Below, one piece after another: positions 11,184 to 21,894 of a stretch of DNA of 64,000 bases; position 1 is the first letter of the stretch, and every line of letters starts with the position of its first letter. The notes under the pieces were generated by a model. That model saw only the letters and a program-made list of their open reading frames with translations. It was not told the origin of the DNA and searched no databases. A program made the position numbers and the translations under genes. This DNA comes from Przewalskia tangutica (Eukaryota; Streptophyta; Magnoliopsida; Solanales; Solanaceae). The stretch spans positions 91,779,093 through 91,843,092 of the forward strand of contig CM056724.1 in the NCBI GenBank assembly GCA_029844215.1, given 5' to 3'.

Positions 11184-12400
11184 TTCTTCCCCCCTTAGAA
11201 ACATTCGTCCTCGAATGTTCTTTCGGAGTCAATCTTTATAATTAGCGACATAGTTCCCTTTCACAACCCCGACATACTAATAATGCCACACATGGCCCTA
11301 ATACCTCGCACACGCACATCCGTCCATCATAAGCCCAAAAGAGATTACCTTTTCGTACTTCCAACTCCTTCTAACATACATACATAACTTCCATACCAAT
11401 TTTTGGCCTCTAATCTTTGGAGTCACTCTATAAGACAATATACGACCATTTCCGGCTTTCACGACCTGGTTCCGGTGGAACGCGTCCACGAACCCATAAA
11501 ACAATTAACTAGACTTGGGCCTTGCACCCTCGTGACCCTGTCACGTAGCGGAACTGCTACCAACTGATCCCACTCCATTCCAGGCCATGGGGAGACCCGC
11601 AACAGGTCCTCAACCCGACTCAACGTCGCACTTAACTCTTATTCTTGGTCTATAATAAGTCTTATTGCCAGAGAAAGCCTTATATACCTAAGGTCTCGGC
11701 AGTAATCAATATTCTTAGGCTCGCAATTTCCATGCTCCAAGCCTACCTTATCAATCCCCCAGTAAACGGGTACAAAAACTTCTCATAAAACCATAACCAT
11801 GTTGTCTCGATCACAACAACCATCACTTACTCTATACGGACCTCATCCGTACAATTCTCTCTTAAGCCTACTACGCAGCCTTAATCTATTAACATGACAT
11901 TAGTTAGGTTCCTTAATATGGCTTCTAAGGGTTCACTACCCTATCGCAGACCTCATCCTTTCCCAATTATCTCGAAATAAAACACAAAACCTTGGCGAAA
12001 ATTCATTAACTATTCCATACCTTCCCAGATCTAGTTAGTCTTTACCAATTCTGGTAATCTAAAATCATTCTAGGCAACACGCGTCGACCTCATACATAAC
12101 TCCGTATAGATGTATGTCACAATACCAACTATCTGTAATCATTACCAACACGGATCGCAATCCACATAGTCATTCTGGGTCATCACGCTTTCTCGTAATG
12201 CAATCAACATAACTCGTTAGGGAGGGACGACTTAACAATCTGACTCTATCGCACGATCTCGAGTGAGAAGAATGGAAACCAATCCTAAATGTCCTGCAGC
12301 CTCACGATTATAGATGTGGTGCACAACACACCGATAATCAAGACTCTACTAGACACGATGCGTAGACACTTTCCGAGGACTAATCGCTCGATACCACTTT
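11184..12400 (-). mobile_element. Residual 1.2-kb interior of the 9.8-kb element
   Basis: On the minus strand the primer site TGGTATCGAGC (12386-12396) sits next to the LTR and is followed by a leader like that of the Tekay element. At the other end the run read as AAGGGGGGAAGAA (about 11184-11200) is the polypurine tract. It is preceded by GAACATTCGAGGACGAATG, which resembles the sequence before the Tekay 3' LTR at 58349. Between them, about 11220-12230, I see no gag, pol or other gene. Confidence 0.75.
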
Positions 12401-15400
12401 TGTCACGACCCGACCCTCGATCGCATCGTGCCCTACACAGGCACCTTACAGGTAAACATCAGAGAAAAACCAGCGGAACATACATGAAACTTATAAAATA
12501 AAAACAACAGTAATAAAACAACAGGTTAGCCGATAGGGCTACCTTCCCGAACGTACATACATAAACGAAGCAGTTGCCTCCTTTCCTTTACAAACTGACC
12601 CACAATATGTGACTACAGACCTCTAAGAGTTTTGACCTTCATCGTGGCGGGACAAGGCCCCGCCGCACTTCGAATAAACATAAACGTGACAACTCCGAAC
12701 ACCGAGCCATCTCAACTTCTCAACCGGATCCTAAGCTCGCGGATCCACAATCGTACCTAAACTGCGGCATGAACGCAGCCGCGGAAGTCGATAACAACAA
12801 TGCGAATATGGAATGTAAATAACGTCAAGAAATGTGTCACAATCTGTACAAAAGAATGACAAGGACAAGTATAAAAATACATACGGATCCTCGCAGTGTC
12901 ATTATCACTTATGAACTTAATCGTACCTTATTATCTTTTCCATTCCCAATAAAAGTTATAGTCACGTTCTTACGCATTATTAGAAAAAGAATCATTAAGT
13001 TCATTACCATATAACTTACTTATCTTTCATAACATAGTCCGCCCATTACGGAGGGACACATATACTACCCTACCAACTGGGACGCGATCAAGTCACACTA
13101 ATATCAAAGCATGCCCGTGGAATCCCCATCACCGCCGACTAAAAGTGTAAAACATAACCATGTGACGCGCCTGTGGCATCCCACCTCACCGCCGGCGCAC
13201 ACATACACCATACCTACATATATCTCCCGCGTGGAATCCCACATCACCGCCGATACTATAAGTGTAGAACATAACCATGGGTCTCACGCCATAATATCAA
13301 TCAAAACAGGTGGTATAACGTCTTGGGGCTTGCCCCTCATTTATACTCTTACCCTGGAGAAGGTGGTAAAGCAGGGGGTATAACGTCTTGGGGCTTGCCC
13401 CTCATTTATACTCTTACCCTGGAGAAGGTGGTAAAGCAGGGGGTATAACGTCTTGGGGCTTGCCCCTCATTTATACTCTTACCCTGGAGAAGGTGGTACA
13501 ACGTCTTGGGGCTTGCCCCTCATTTATACTCTTACCCTATCTCAACCGTCCGACAATCAACAGATAAAGCCGGTGGTACAGAGTGTTTGGGGGTTTACCC
13601 CTCACTTATACTCTTACCCTGGAGAAGGTGGTACAACGTCTTGGGGCTTGCCCCTCATTTATACTCTTACCCTATTTCGACCGACCATCAAACAAGACAT
13701 AAGCACTAACATGTCTTTTTATAAAAATCCGGGAATTTAACCCAAGTACTCCAAATAACGGAAGCATACCCGTGGAATCCCACATCACTGTCGGTACGTC
13801 CCAGTAACTTACAACAAGACAGCCGACCCTTCAACCGAGAGTCGCGACAACTTAATAAAACATAATACTTGCACTCAAAGGCTATTACCAGCACATATAG
13901 GCAAGTTCTCAATTAACCAAGCCAAAGTACTTATCAAGGCACACATAGGATAATTCTCATTTAACAAGCCAAAGTACTTATCAGGACACTAATAGAATAA
14001 ATTCTCATTTAACAAGCCAAAGTACTTATCCGGACACAAATAGAATAAATTCTCATTTAACAAGCCAAAGTACTTATCCGCACAAATAGAATAAATTCTC
14101 ATTTAACAAGCCAAAGTACTTATCCAGCACAAATAGAATAAATTCTCATTTAACAAGCCAAAGTACTTATCCGCACAAATAGAATAAATTCTCATTTAAC
14201 AAGCCAAAGTACTTATCAAGGCACACTTAGACAAATTATCAATTTATCAAGCCAAAGTACTAATCAAGGCATACATAGAATAATTCTCTTTTAACAAGTC
14301 AAAGTACTTATCAAGGCACACTTAGACAAATTATCAATTTATCAAGCCAAAGTACTAATCAAGGCATACATAGAATAATTCTCTTTTAACAAGTCAAAGT
14401 ACTTATCAAGGCACACTTAGACAAATTATCAATTTATCAAGCCAAAGTACTACGTACGTACATTCTTTTATAAAAGACTCCTTTCTATGTAAAGCCCCAA
14501 GATACTAACAACCGTAGTATCAAGTCCTATTCACCTTTCAAGACAAGTCACAATACCTTTTTAGAAATACAAATACCGGCTTCTAAATCAAGTGACTTCT
14601 TTTATTAAAACCTTAAGCAATTGGTACCTTTGAACCAATTTGCGTTCCTTAATACAAGTTATTTCTTTGATTACTTTATTAGAGAAAACTATTCTCTTAA
14701 CCTTCCATAAAGCCGTTATAACCAACTTCCCATAAAGCCGTTATAACCCTTTATGGTTTAGACCAACACGTTCCTTTTATAACCAAGAGACTTCTACTTT
14801 TGAAACCAAGTATTAAATACTTTCAAATCAATTCTCATACCTTTCAAAAATACTACTAGTCTCTTAACCTTTAGAAAACAAGCGACTCATTTTATATAAC
14901 ACCTTAGGCAATTAATGCCTTAAAAACAAGTTGCCTTTTCACTAAAATCAAGTCATTTATCTTTCCATAAAGCAAATATAACTAACTTCCCATAAAGCCG
15001 TTATATTCACTTTATACCTTAGCCAAAAACAATTTCCTATCCAAGGGACTTATACGTTTAAAACGGAACAAGTATCACATACTTTAAAACTCTTCAAGTC
15101 CCTTAACTTAAAAAACTCAAGACATCCTTTATTCTTTCAAAGAAGTGAGTTAATCTCCTAACTCACCCGACTTGGCTATTCATAAAATTAGTAAAGGATA
15201 TCAAGGTGTTATACGTCTACCGTACTACATACGCCAAGAACTAGTCAGGCTCAAAGATAGGAAAAGTTCTACATAGAGTAGATCACACAACTACCTCTTA
15301 ACTTCTAAGAGTAGAAGGAAACATGAAATGATACCACAAGTATATTCCATACATAGAATCATGCCAAAGGAAGGAAGAGGTTCACATACCTCGCGACGAT

Positions 15401-16705
15401 TGTCGACGGTAGCAAAATGCTCCAAAGTACTTCAACCTATAATGGTCACAATATGTCCATTAACCTCTTACTTCAACGTAGAATATCCTAGGTGCTAAGT
15501 CACTAAATCCTACGAGAATCGGACAAAGACCTCCTTTGTTTCTACTTACTTTGCCACCTTTTCAAGGTCGAATACAATAACCAAACAGCCCAATTGGCTC
15601 ACAATTTATATAGCGGTAGTCCATACAATGACTAACTAAACAGCCCCAATTGGCTCACAATTTATACAGCAGGTAGTCCAATACAAGTGACTAACTAAAC
15701 AGCCCCAATTGGCTCACAATTTATATTTCAACCCAAATTTGTAGCATAACATGATATCAAGTCGCATTTGATTATAATAACCATAATCCTTAAGTCAATG
15801 ACATGCGACGGTTCTAACAACGATTAAATTGTAATCCAACTTAACATGGCTTATATGTCATTTCGGATTTTAGGCTACAACAATCCATAATACTTATAAA
15901 ACTTCAACACATATACTTCATGCTAGTAAAATGTAAGGCTAACAACAAAATACATAATCTTGTAACACTTAAAGAGAACAAGATTATACCTCCACGAATC
16001 TCAATCTAACTTCCAACCAAATCGCTCCTTAGTAGTTTAGAACCTCTCCAAGACACTTCAATCCGCCATTGAGACCCTAGAACAACACCAACAATTTCCT
16101 TCAAGCTTCCAATCCAAAACCTAGAAAGCAACTAGGTTTTCACTTTGCGACTAACCCGAAAACTATCTTTTCCGAGATTTTTCTATTGAGATACACTTAC
16201 AACACCTCATGAACCTTGGTTTAAAGTGTGGAGCTTATTGGACAAAAATTGGCAATTTTCCTTCTTGAAAATCCTCAAAGTCGTGAGCTCCTTAAGAGCA
16301 AGAACAAGTTTTTTTTCAATTTTTTCTCTAAGTGTAGAATGACAAAGTCTTGCTACTAGTATACTTAAATAACACAAGGAAGGGTCAAGATTAAAACAAA
16401 TGGGTGGCTTGGATGCATTTTAATTAAATATCAAGCTAAGTGGGGTCATTGACTTGGTCAATGTTGTCAAGCTCTAAGCCTTGCAAGACTTCATCATAAA
16501 TTATGGTCAAATGACCATTCCACCCATGAAATTTCGTCCATGTCCATTAAGGGGGGGGTGACACGTGTCGCCCTCCCGTTCGTCGCAATAATTCGTTTTC
16601 CGACAAATTTCAAATTTCCGATAAATTTTTACAAGTCTCAAATCTTAACAATGTGAGTTCTTACGTACGTTCTTAAAACATGTCCTGTAAATACGGGGTG
16701 TAACA
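12401..16705 (-). repeat. 5' LTR (right copy) of the 9.8-kb element
   Basis: About 4.3 kb, starting TGTCACGACCC on the plus strand and ending GGGGTGTAACA. It is colinear with 6909-11183, including both tandem arrays (13308-13675 and 13917-14453). It abuts the primer site at 12386-12396, which marks it as the 5' LTR of a minus-strand element. Confidence 0.85.
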
Positions 16706-16710
16706 GTTGT

Positions 16711-17650
16711 GCACTTTCATGTGGAGCCAACAGCAGAGGAGGGGAGCAGTAGTTGATATGAATGTTGTGGTTGAAGCTAATATTGGGACTGCTGCTAATG
16801 CAGTTGTTTGGGATGCAGTTGCAGCAGCTGGTGTTGTTGGTTTTGTGGATGCTGCTAATGCTGAGTTTGTTGCTGGAGTTTTGCCTAATAGAGACAATGT
16901 TGATGTTATGGATGGTGTGATGGCTCATGTTGATGCTACATTGGGTGCTGCAGTGGGTGCTGATGCTAATGCAGTTTGTGCAGAAGTTCTTTATGCTGGG
17001 GCTAAGGGTGCAAATGGAGTTGGGTTACTATTTTTTCCAATTGTTATTGCTACATATTGCAGCTCATGATAGTTGCTGGAATTAGCTAATTGCTCACATT
17101 GTTGGTGTTGATATTGATGTTGTTGTCACTCCTACTGTCGAACCTGTTGTTGTTGTTGCAGCAGTTGAAGGACATGGAGATAATGCAACATATGTTTTAG
17201 TTGTTACTGCTATTGATGTTGCTGCTAAAGTTGTTGTTGTGCAAGTTGTAGATGATGTTGTGATTGGTGTATTTGCCGTACATTCTTTGGTGTAGGCTGC
17301 TTTGGGCGTTGTTTCTTGAAAATCTTGCTATTAGCGCCGAATTGTGGAGCAAGGTCGAGAATTTGATTAATTGTTCTGGAGTGACTATCATTCCTGTTCC
17401 CTGCACTGGGCCATAGGGTTGTTGTATGACTGGTTTATCCATTTATTGATGATTGATTTGCTGCTTGAAGTTCCAAGAGTCTGCAACAAGTTTCTTTGAG
17501 GGATTGTCTTGGTAGATTGTTGAGAGGTGCATGAATCTGCTGGAATTTTGCTTGCTGCAGCTGCTGGTGTGGCAGCTGTTGTGCTGCTGTTTAATATTGC
17601 TTCCAAGTTAGGACTGAAACCGATGTTTTCAGTGCCTAGCTTGAGGGGGA
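16711..17650 (+). mobile_element. Internal region of unit C, right part
   Basis: Continues the interior interrupted at 6908, beginning GCACTTTCATGTG as in unit B at about 4326. It contains the GTTGCTGCT-rich block (sense frame 16707-17069), the conserved antisense block (about 17197-17606) and the polypurine tract GCTTGAGGGGGA directly before LTR D. With the 9.8-kb insertion removed, the unit C interior is about 2.28 kb, equal to unit B. Confidence 0.8.
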
Positions 17651-17973
17651 TGTTGAGATATATAGTTGGTTAAAGTTGTTAGTTGTTAAGAAGTAGTTAA
17701 CACTATACACTAGTTAATGCAACTTTGGTTAAGTTAGTTCCAGCTTATAAATAGGAGGACTACTTTGTATTTTGTTCTTAAGAAGAATCATTAATAAGAA
17801 ATATCAAAGAAGCTTAATTAACAGCCATAAAAATATCTCTATCTCGTTACTTGCTCTATGCTACTTCTCCTTTGTCTTATTCTCTCTCTCGCTTCTTCTT
17901 CTTCACTGTGAGATTTTGCTCTCATGGCTGCGAGAATGAAGTAGCAAACAGAACTGATCCTGCAAACTTAACA
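17651..17973 (+). repeat. LTR D of the array
   Basis: About 323 bp, from TGTTGAGATATATAG to CTTAACA, with a TATA box at 17746-17753. It is followed by TGATATCAGAGCC, a primer site with one change. This is the fourth and last LTR; no further copy closes the array on the right. Confidence 0.88.
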
Positions 17974-19475
17974 TGATATCAGAGCCTACTGATTCGTAGG
18001 ACCTGCTAGGAATCGAAATTGATTGAAAAATCAAAATCGCGATTGACTGGAAAAAAATTGAAATCGCGAATTTCGTCTGAAAATCAGAAAATTGAAATTG
18101 AAGAAACTGAAACTGTTGTGAATGATCGTGATTAAGCAATTGATTTAAATCGAAGGGAGAGATCGAGGACATGAAAGAGTTCCTTCTGAAAAATTCTGAA
18201 AATTCGAAATTGCGAAGGAGTCGAGGACTTTCTTCTATGGAGATGTTATCATTTTATGTTGATATATTCAGCCTTTGGCTATCATTGCGACGTCGAAGAT
18301 CACCGAAAATATTTCTAAATGTCTTTTCTTATTGTTGTTATGTTGGTTTCTGTCATGTGTTGACGTGTTGGTTAAAGTTGTATTCATGTTAGTGAATGTT
18401 GTATTGTTGCTGCTGTTTCACTGTGGCTATTAATATTGTTTATAAAGCGGCAACTACTATTGAATTTGTGTTGATGAATTGAAGATAAGTGTCGTTCGTC
18501 GTTTTTGTGTTGGTATTATTGTTGTTGGACATTGTGTTTCAGCCGTGAAAAATGTTGATGTAGTTGACTGTTGAGGCTGCTGGTTATGTTGACCAGGATG
18601 TTAAAAGTAGGAAATGTCTATCGATAGAAGGATCGAGGAGTTCTTAGCGACAAATAGACTAAGAATTGAGGGATACTTCATCGAAGACAATATGGATTGA
18701 GTTGACACTCAATTCAAGGATTCAAAGAGTTATTCACAGGTCGATCAAGTGTTAGATTGCCTCTTTTTATATGTGTAGCTCAGGATAGGAGAATCGAAGG
18801 ATTTCTAGCCGGAATTGGACTAGAAGTTGAGGGAGACTCCGCTGCATATCCGAGCTTAATATGATAGTTTGCGTGATGTGAATCGAGGAATTCTCTAGTC
18901 CAAGCGAGACTAGAGAACGAGAGGTTCTTGCCGCCATTTTACATAAGGAGAATAGAAAGATTCTCTAGTCCGAGCGAGACTAGAGAACGAAGAGTTATTC
19001 ATTATTGTTGTGGGAGTTGAAGCTCCTGCTTGCTGCAGCTGTTTGCTGTTGGTATTTCTTGCTACAGGACATTATTGTTGCTGGTTTTCACATTTTTTCT
19101 GGTGTTTTGGCTGCTGCAAATGCTGCTGCTGGTGCTGTTGTGCACTTTCATGTGTAGCCAGCAGCAGAGGAGGGGGACAGTAGTTGATATGAATGTTGTG
19201 GTTGAAGCTATCTGGGGATTGCTCAAATGCGATTGTTTGGGATGCGATTCTGTGGTACCGTGTTGTTGGTTTTGGAGATGCTGCTACTGCTGAGCTTGTT
19301 GCTGGAGTTTTGGCTAATAGAGACAATGTTGATCTTATGGATGGTATGGTGGCTCATGCTGATGCTACGATGGAGTCGCGGTGGAGCCGATGCTAATGCA
19401 TTACATGCGAAGTTCTTTATCTTTGGGGTTATGGGTGCAAATGGAGCTGGTGTTGCGACTGGTTTTATTGCACAA
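17974..19475 (+). mobile_element. Internal region of unit D, truncated
   Basis: Colinear with the unit B and C leader and GTTGCTGCT block, but with about 175 bp missing after TTTCTTCT near 18235. It ends abruptly around 19470, where sequence equivalent to about 4620 in unit B stops. It has no polypurine tract and no closing LTR, so the right end of the array is lost. Confidence 0.7.
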
Positions 19476-19690
19476 CAGAAAAAAAACTGCAAAATCAGGA
19501 ATCCAACTTTGTTGACTTACAGTTAAATCACTTGAAGACAGGCTAGCTGGAAAGAAACAAAAAAATGAGGCACTGATGCAAGTACTTGATGAGGAGGAAG
19601 TCTAAATGAAAGATATGACAAACAAATGTGGGCGTTATAGCATGTTCATTTGACGAAAATGTAGAAATAAAAGCACCGGGTGGTGCTGTT
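19476..19690. other. Unassigned junction segment, possible gene-exon fragment
   Basis: Between the truncated array and the hAT relic. TTGTTGACTTACAG (ending about 19521) resembles a plant 3' splice site. After it one frame reads SLEDRLAGKK...ALMQVLDEEEV and stops, a short charged coiled-coil-like stretch. This could be the last exon of an unidentified gene carried by an element, or chance. No product is proposed. Confidence 0.2.
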
Positions 19691-20109
19691 TCTGGCCTAG
19701 GGTCGGGCCCAGTGGGATCGGGATGGGCGGGGTCGGGACGGAGAAGAGTGGCGGGGTCGGGCTGGGGTGGGCCAAGATGGACCAGACGGCGGGGCGATAC
19801 AGTGTCGATCCGTCTGCCGTCTGGGCGATGGTCGGGGCGAATTCGGGCGGGACAATTTTTTTTTTATTTTCCACTAAATTAAAAATACTAACATATAGTC
19901 ATATATATATTTTAATATTTATAAACTAAATAATTGAACAAAGACAAGAAGAATGTAAAAAAACATCCCAAGGTTGTTTTTGTGTCTCTTATATTATTAA
20001 ATATTTCATTGAAATATACAAGATTCAGAATTACAACATTATAGTGTACTGTTGTTGAAAAGAATTACAAAAGACATAGAAAACATTACTAAAATTGCAA
20101 TGAAATAAA
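19690..20109 (-). mobile_element. Probable non-coding 3' end region of the hAT element
   Basis: A very G-rich stretch (19690-19850, repeated GGGTCGGG and GGGGCGGG) is followed by AT-rich DNA up to the transposase stop codon. G-rich CGGG repeats near the termini occur in many plant hAT elements, so this is probably the 3' untranslated and terminal region. I could not define the terminal inverted repeat or an 8-bp target-site duplication. Confidence 0.4.
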
Positions 20110-20289
20110 TTACCAATTTGAAAATACTTTTTCTAGTTTCTTTATAATTTCATGTGGTTCTTCGGTTGGAATTGGTATATCTTGGTCAAATTGTTTCACG
20201 TTGCTACTCATGTCTTCAGATAAGATGTTGTAGTTTTCGTCTTCTTCTTCGTTAATCTCTGGTTGACCGCACCTTCTTCGCTCCGCTCG
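20110..20289 (-). pseudogene. hAT transposase, C-terminal tail (3' fragment)
   Basis: Read on the minus strand from the Tekay insertion site: RAERRRCGQPEINEEEDENY, then an acidic tail ending in KVFSNW and a TAA stop at 20110-20112. It joins the hAT C-terminal dimerisation region now at 61028-61321, and the two pieces were contiguous before the Tekay insertion. The acidic tail after the dimerisation domain is usual for plant hAT proteins. The GCTCG at 20285-20289 and ACTCA at 61017-61021 look like a target-site duplication decayed by two transitions. Confidence 0.7.
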
Positions 20290-21894
20290 TGTTATACCTC
20301 GTAGTTCAGGCCATGCGTATGAGAACGTACGAAAGGAAATATGACTTAAAATTTTAGAAAGATAGATTGACGGATTGTTTCGGACGGGTTTTTAGTCAAC
20401 TTTGAGGCGGTTTATGTCCAGTTACATTATGAGTTCCTAGGTGTTTCAAAGACCTAGTACGTAGTTCGTTGAGTCTAGTTCCCAACGCAACCAACCGTTC
20501 GTCGATAGGACATCGGAGTAGAAAGTTATGGAAGTTACAAGTTCAGTACGCAGTCAGACATAAAAGTATTTCGGTCAGGAGCCACAGGGCCGCGACACCA
20601 GATGTTCTGAATGTTCGCTGAAGTTGCAGCGCCGCGGAGCCGGAAAGCAGGGTCGCGGCGCCGGAAGTTCTGAAGGTTGGCAGAGGTTTCAGCGCCGCGG
20701 CATCGGCTGCAGGGCCGCGGCGCCGAGACGGGTTTTCTGCGAATTCTGGGGGAAAATCAGAACTGTTTTCCTTAAAAAAGGCCATGGGTGGGTGACAAGT
20801 GTCCTCCATCTGATTTTTGCATGTCCTATTTATTGACCAAGTCTTGAAGACTTTGTCATTCTTCAAGCTCTCACTTCTCTCTAGAATTAAAGTTCCCTCT
20901 CCCTTCTCTCTAGAAAATCAAGAAGAAATCAAGGCTTGAGAAAAATCTGAAAAGGTGGCAAGAAGGAAACATGTTCACAAGATTGTAGGAGGGTTGTGGA
21001 GGTGATTGTGGAAAGGAGGCTAGTGAAATTATTGGGCTATTTTGGGTAAACTCTAAGGTAACAATCCTTTCTCTTTTTACTAGTAAATTATGTTGCATGT
21101 GAAGAAGAAAGGACTTGTAGTTGTCAATATTGCTCTTAGATACATTGCATGTAGGAAATATGGGTTGGATATGAAAGGATTGGATAGAAATGATATGTAA
21201 GCATGTTAGAGCCAAGATACTACCTTTAACTTATTGATTTAGTTAATATGCATTGTGGGGCAGAATTTTACACATCCAAGATTAGGTGTGTAATCCCCTT
21301 TGTATTGATTGGATTGTTGGGCCTTAAAAGTGGCGTTGGATGTTGAATTCGGACCTTAAAAAGGTGGAAAAATATATAGAAATAAAGGAAGTGCTGTCCA
21401 AATTTCCGTAGAATAAGGAACGTTTCAATTAGAATATTCTACGTTGAAGTAGGAAGTTAATAAGACGTATTATGGTCATTATAGGTTGACATACCACGTG
21501 CGGTATATTGGACTTAGCAAGTGGATTGACCGAAGAGGTATGTGGAACTTTCCTATCTCTTGAGCATGAGTAATTGTACTTATTTGGTATGGTAGACGTA
21601 CAAGATTTGATACCCTTTACTTGTTTTAAGTATATGATACTTGTTTCATTTTCAAAGTATAAGTCTCTTGGATATAGGGGAATGAAATTGACTAAGGTAT
21701 AAGGTTAATATAACGACTTTATAGGAAGTTGGTTATATTAGCTTTATGGAAAGATAAAAGGAGAGGTTTACTCTAAGTAAGATAAGTAAGAACAAATGAC
21801 TTGATTTATGAAAGACAAATTGATTTTAAGGCATCAATTGCCTAAAAGTTTTATATGAAAAGGAGTCAGTTTTTAAAAGAGTAGAAGTATGTAG
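20290..21894 (+). repeat. Tekay 5' LTR, first part
   Basis: Starts TGTTATACCTCGTAGTTCAGG and is colinear with the 3' LTR at 58349-59939. It contains the 12-bp palindrome TAGAATATTCTA (21430-21441) and the conserved CTTTATAGGAAGTTGGTTATA motif (about 21717-21738). It is cut at 21894 by the 8.3-kb element; TGTAG at 21890-21894 is the left target-site duplication. Confidence 0.88.

Larger units (their letters stand above)
6909..16705 (-). mobile_element. Non-autonomous Tekay-related LTR element with giant LTRs
   Basis: A 9.8-kb element in minus orientation with TG...CA ends, flanked by GTTGT at 6904-6908 and 16706-16710. LTRs of about 4.28 and 4.31 kb enclose only 1.2 kb. On the minus strand the order is LTR (12401-16705), tRNA-iMet-type primer site, leader, non-coding DNA, polypurine tract, LTR (6909-11183). 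The leader (12232-12400) matches the leader of the Tekay element at 31302-31465, and the polypurine region matches the one before 58349, so this is a deletion derivative of that lineage. All gag-pol is missing. The layout is LARD-like but inverted in proportion, with LTRs making up about 88% of the element. Confidence 0.85.

Noticed and set aside
19628..19882. Glycine/tryptophan-rich plus-strand ORF (GSGPVGSGWAGSG type)
   Set aside because: It is a translation of the G-rich repeat near the hAT end and is open on the opposite strand as well.
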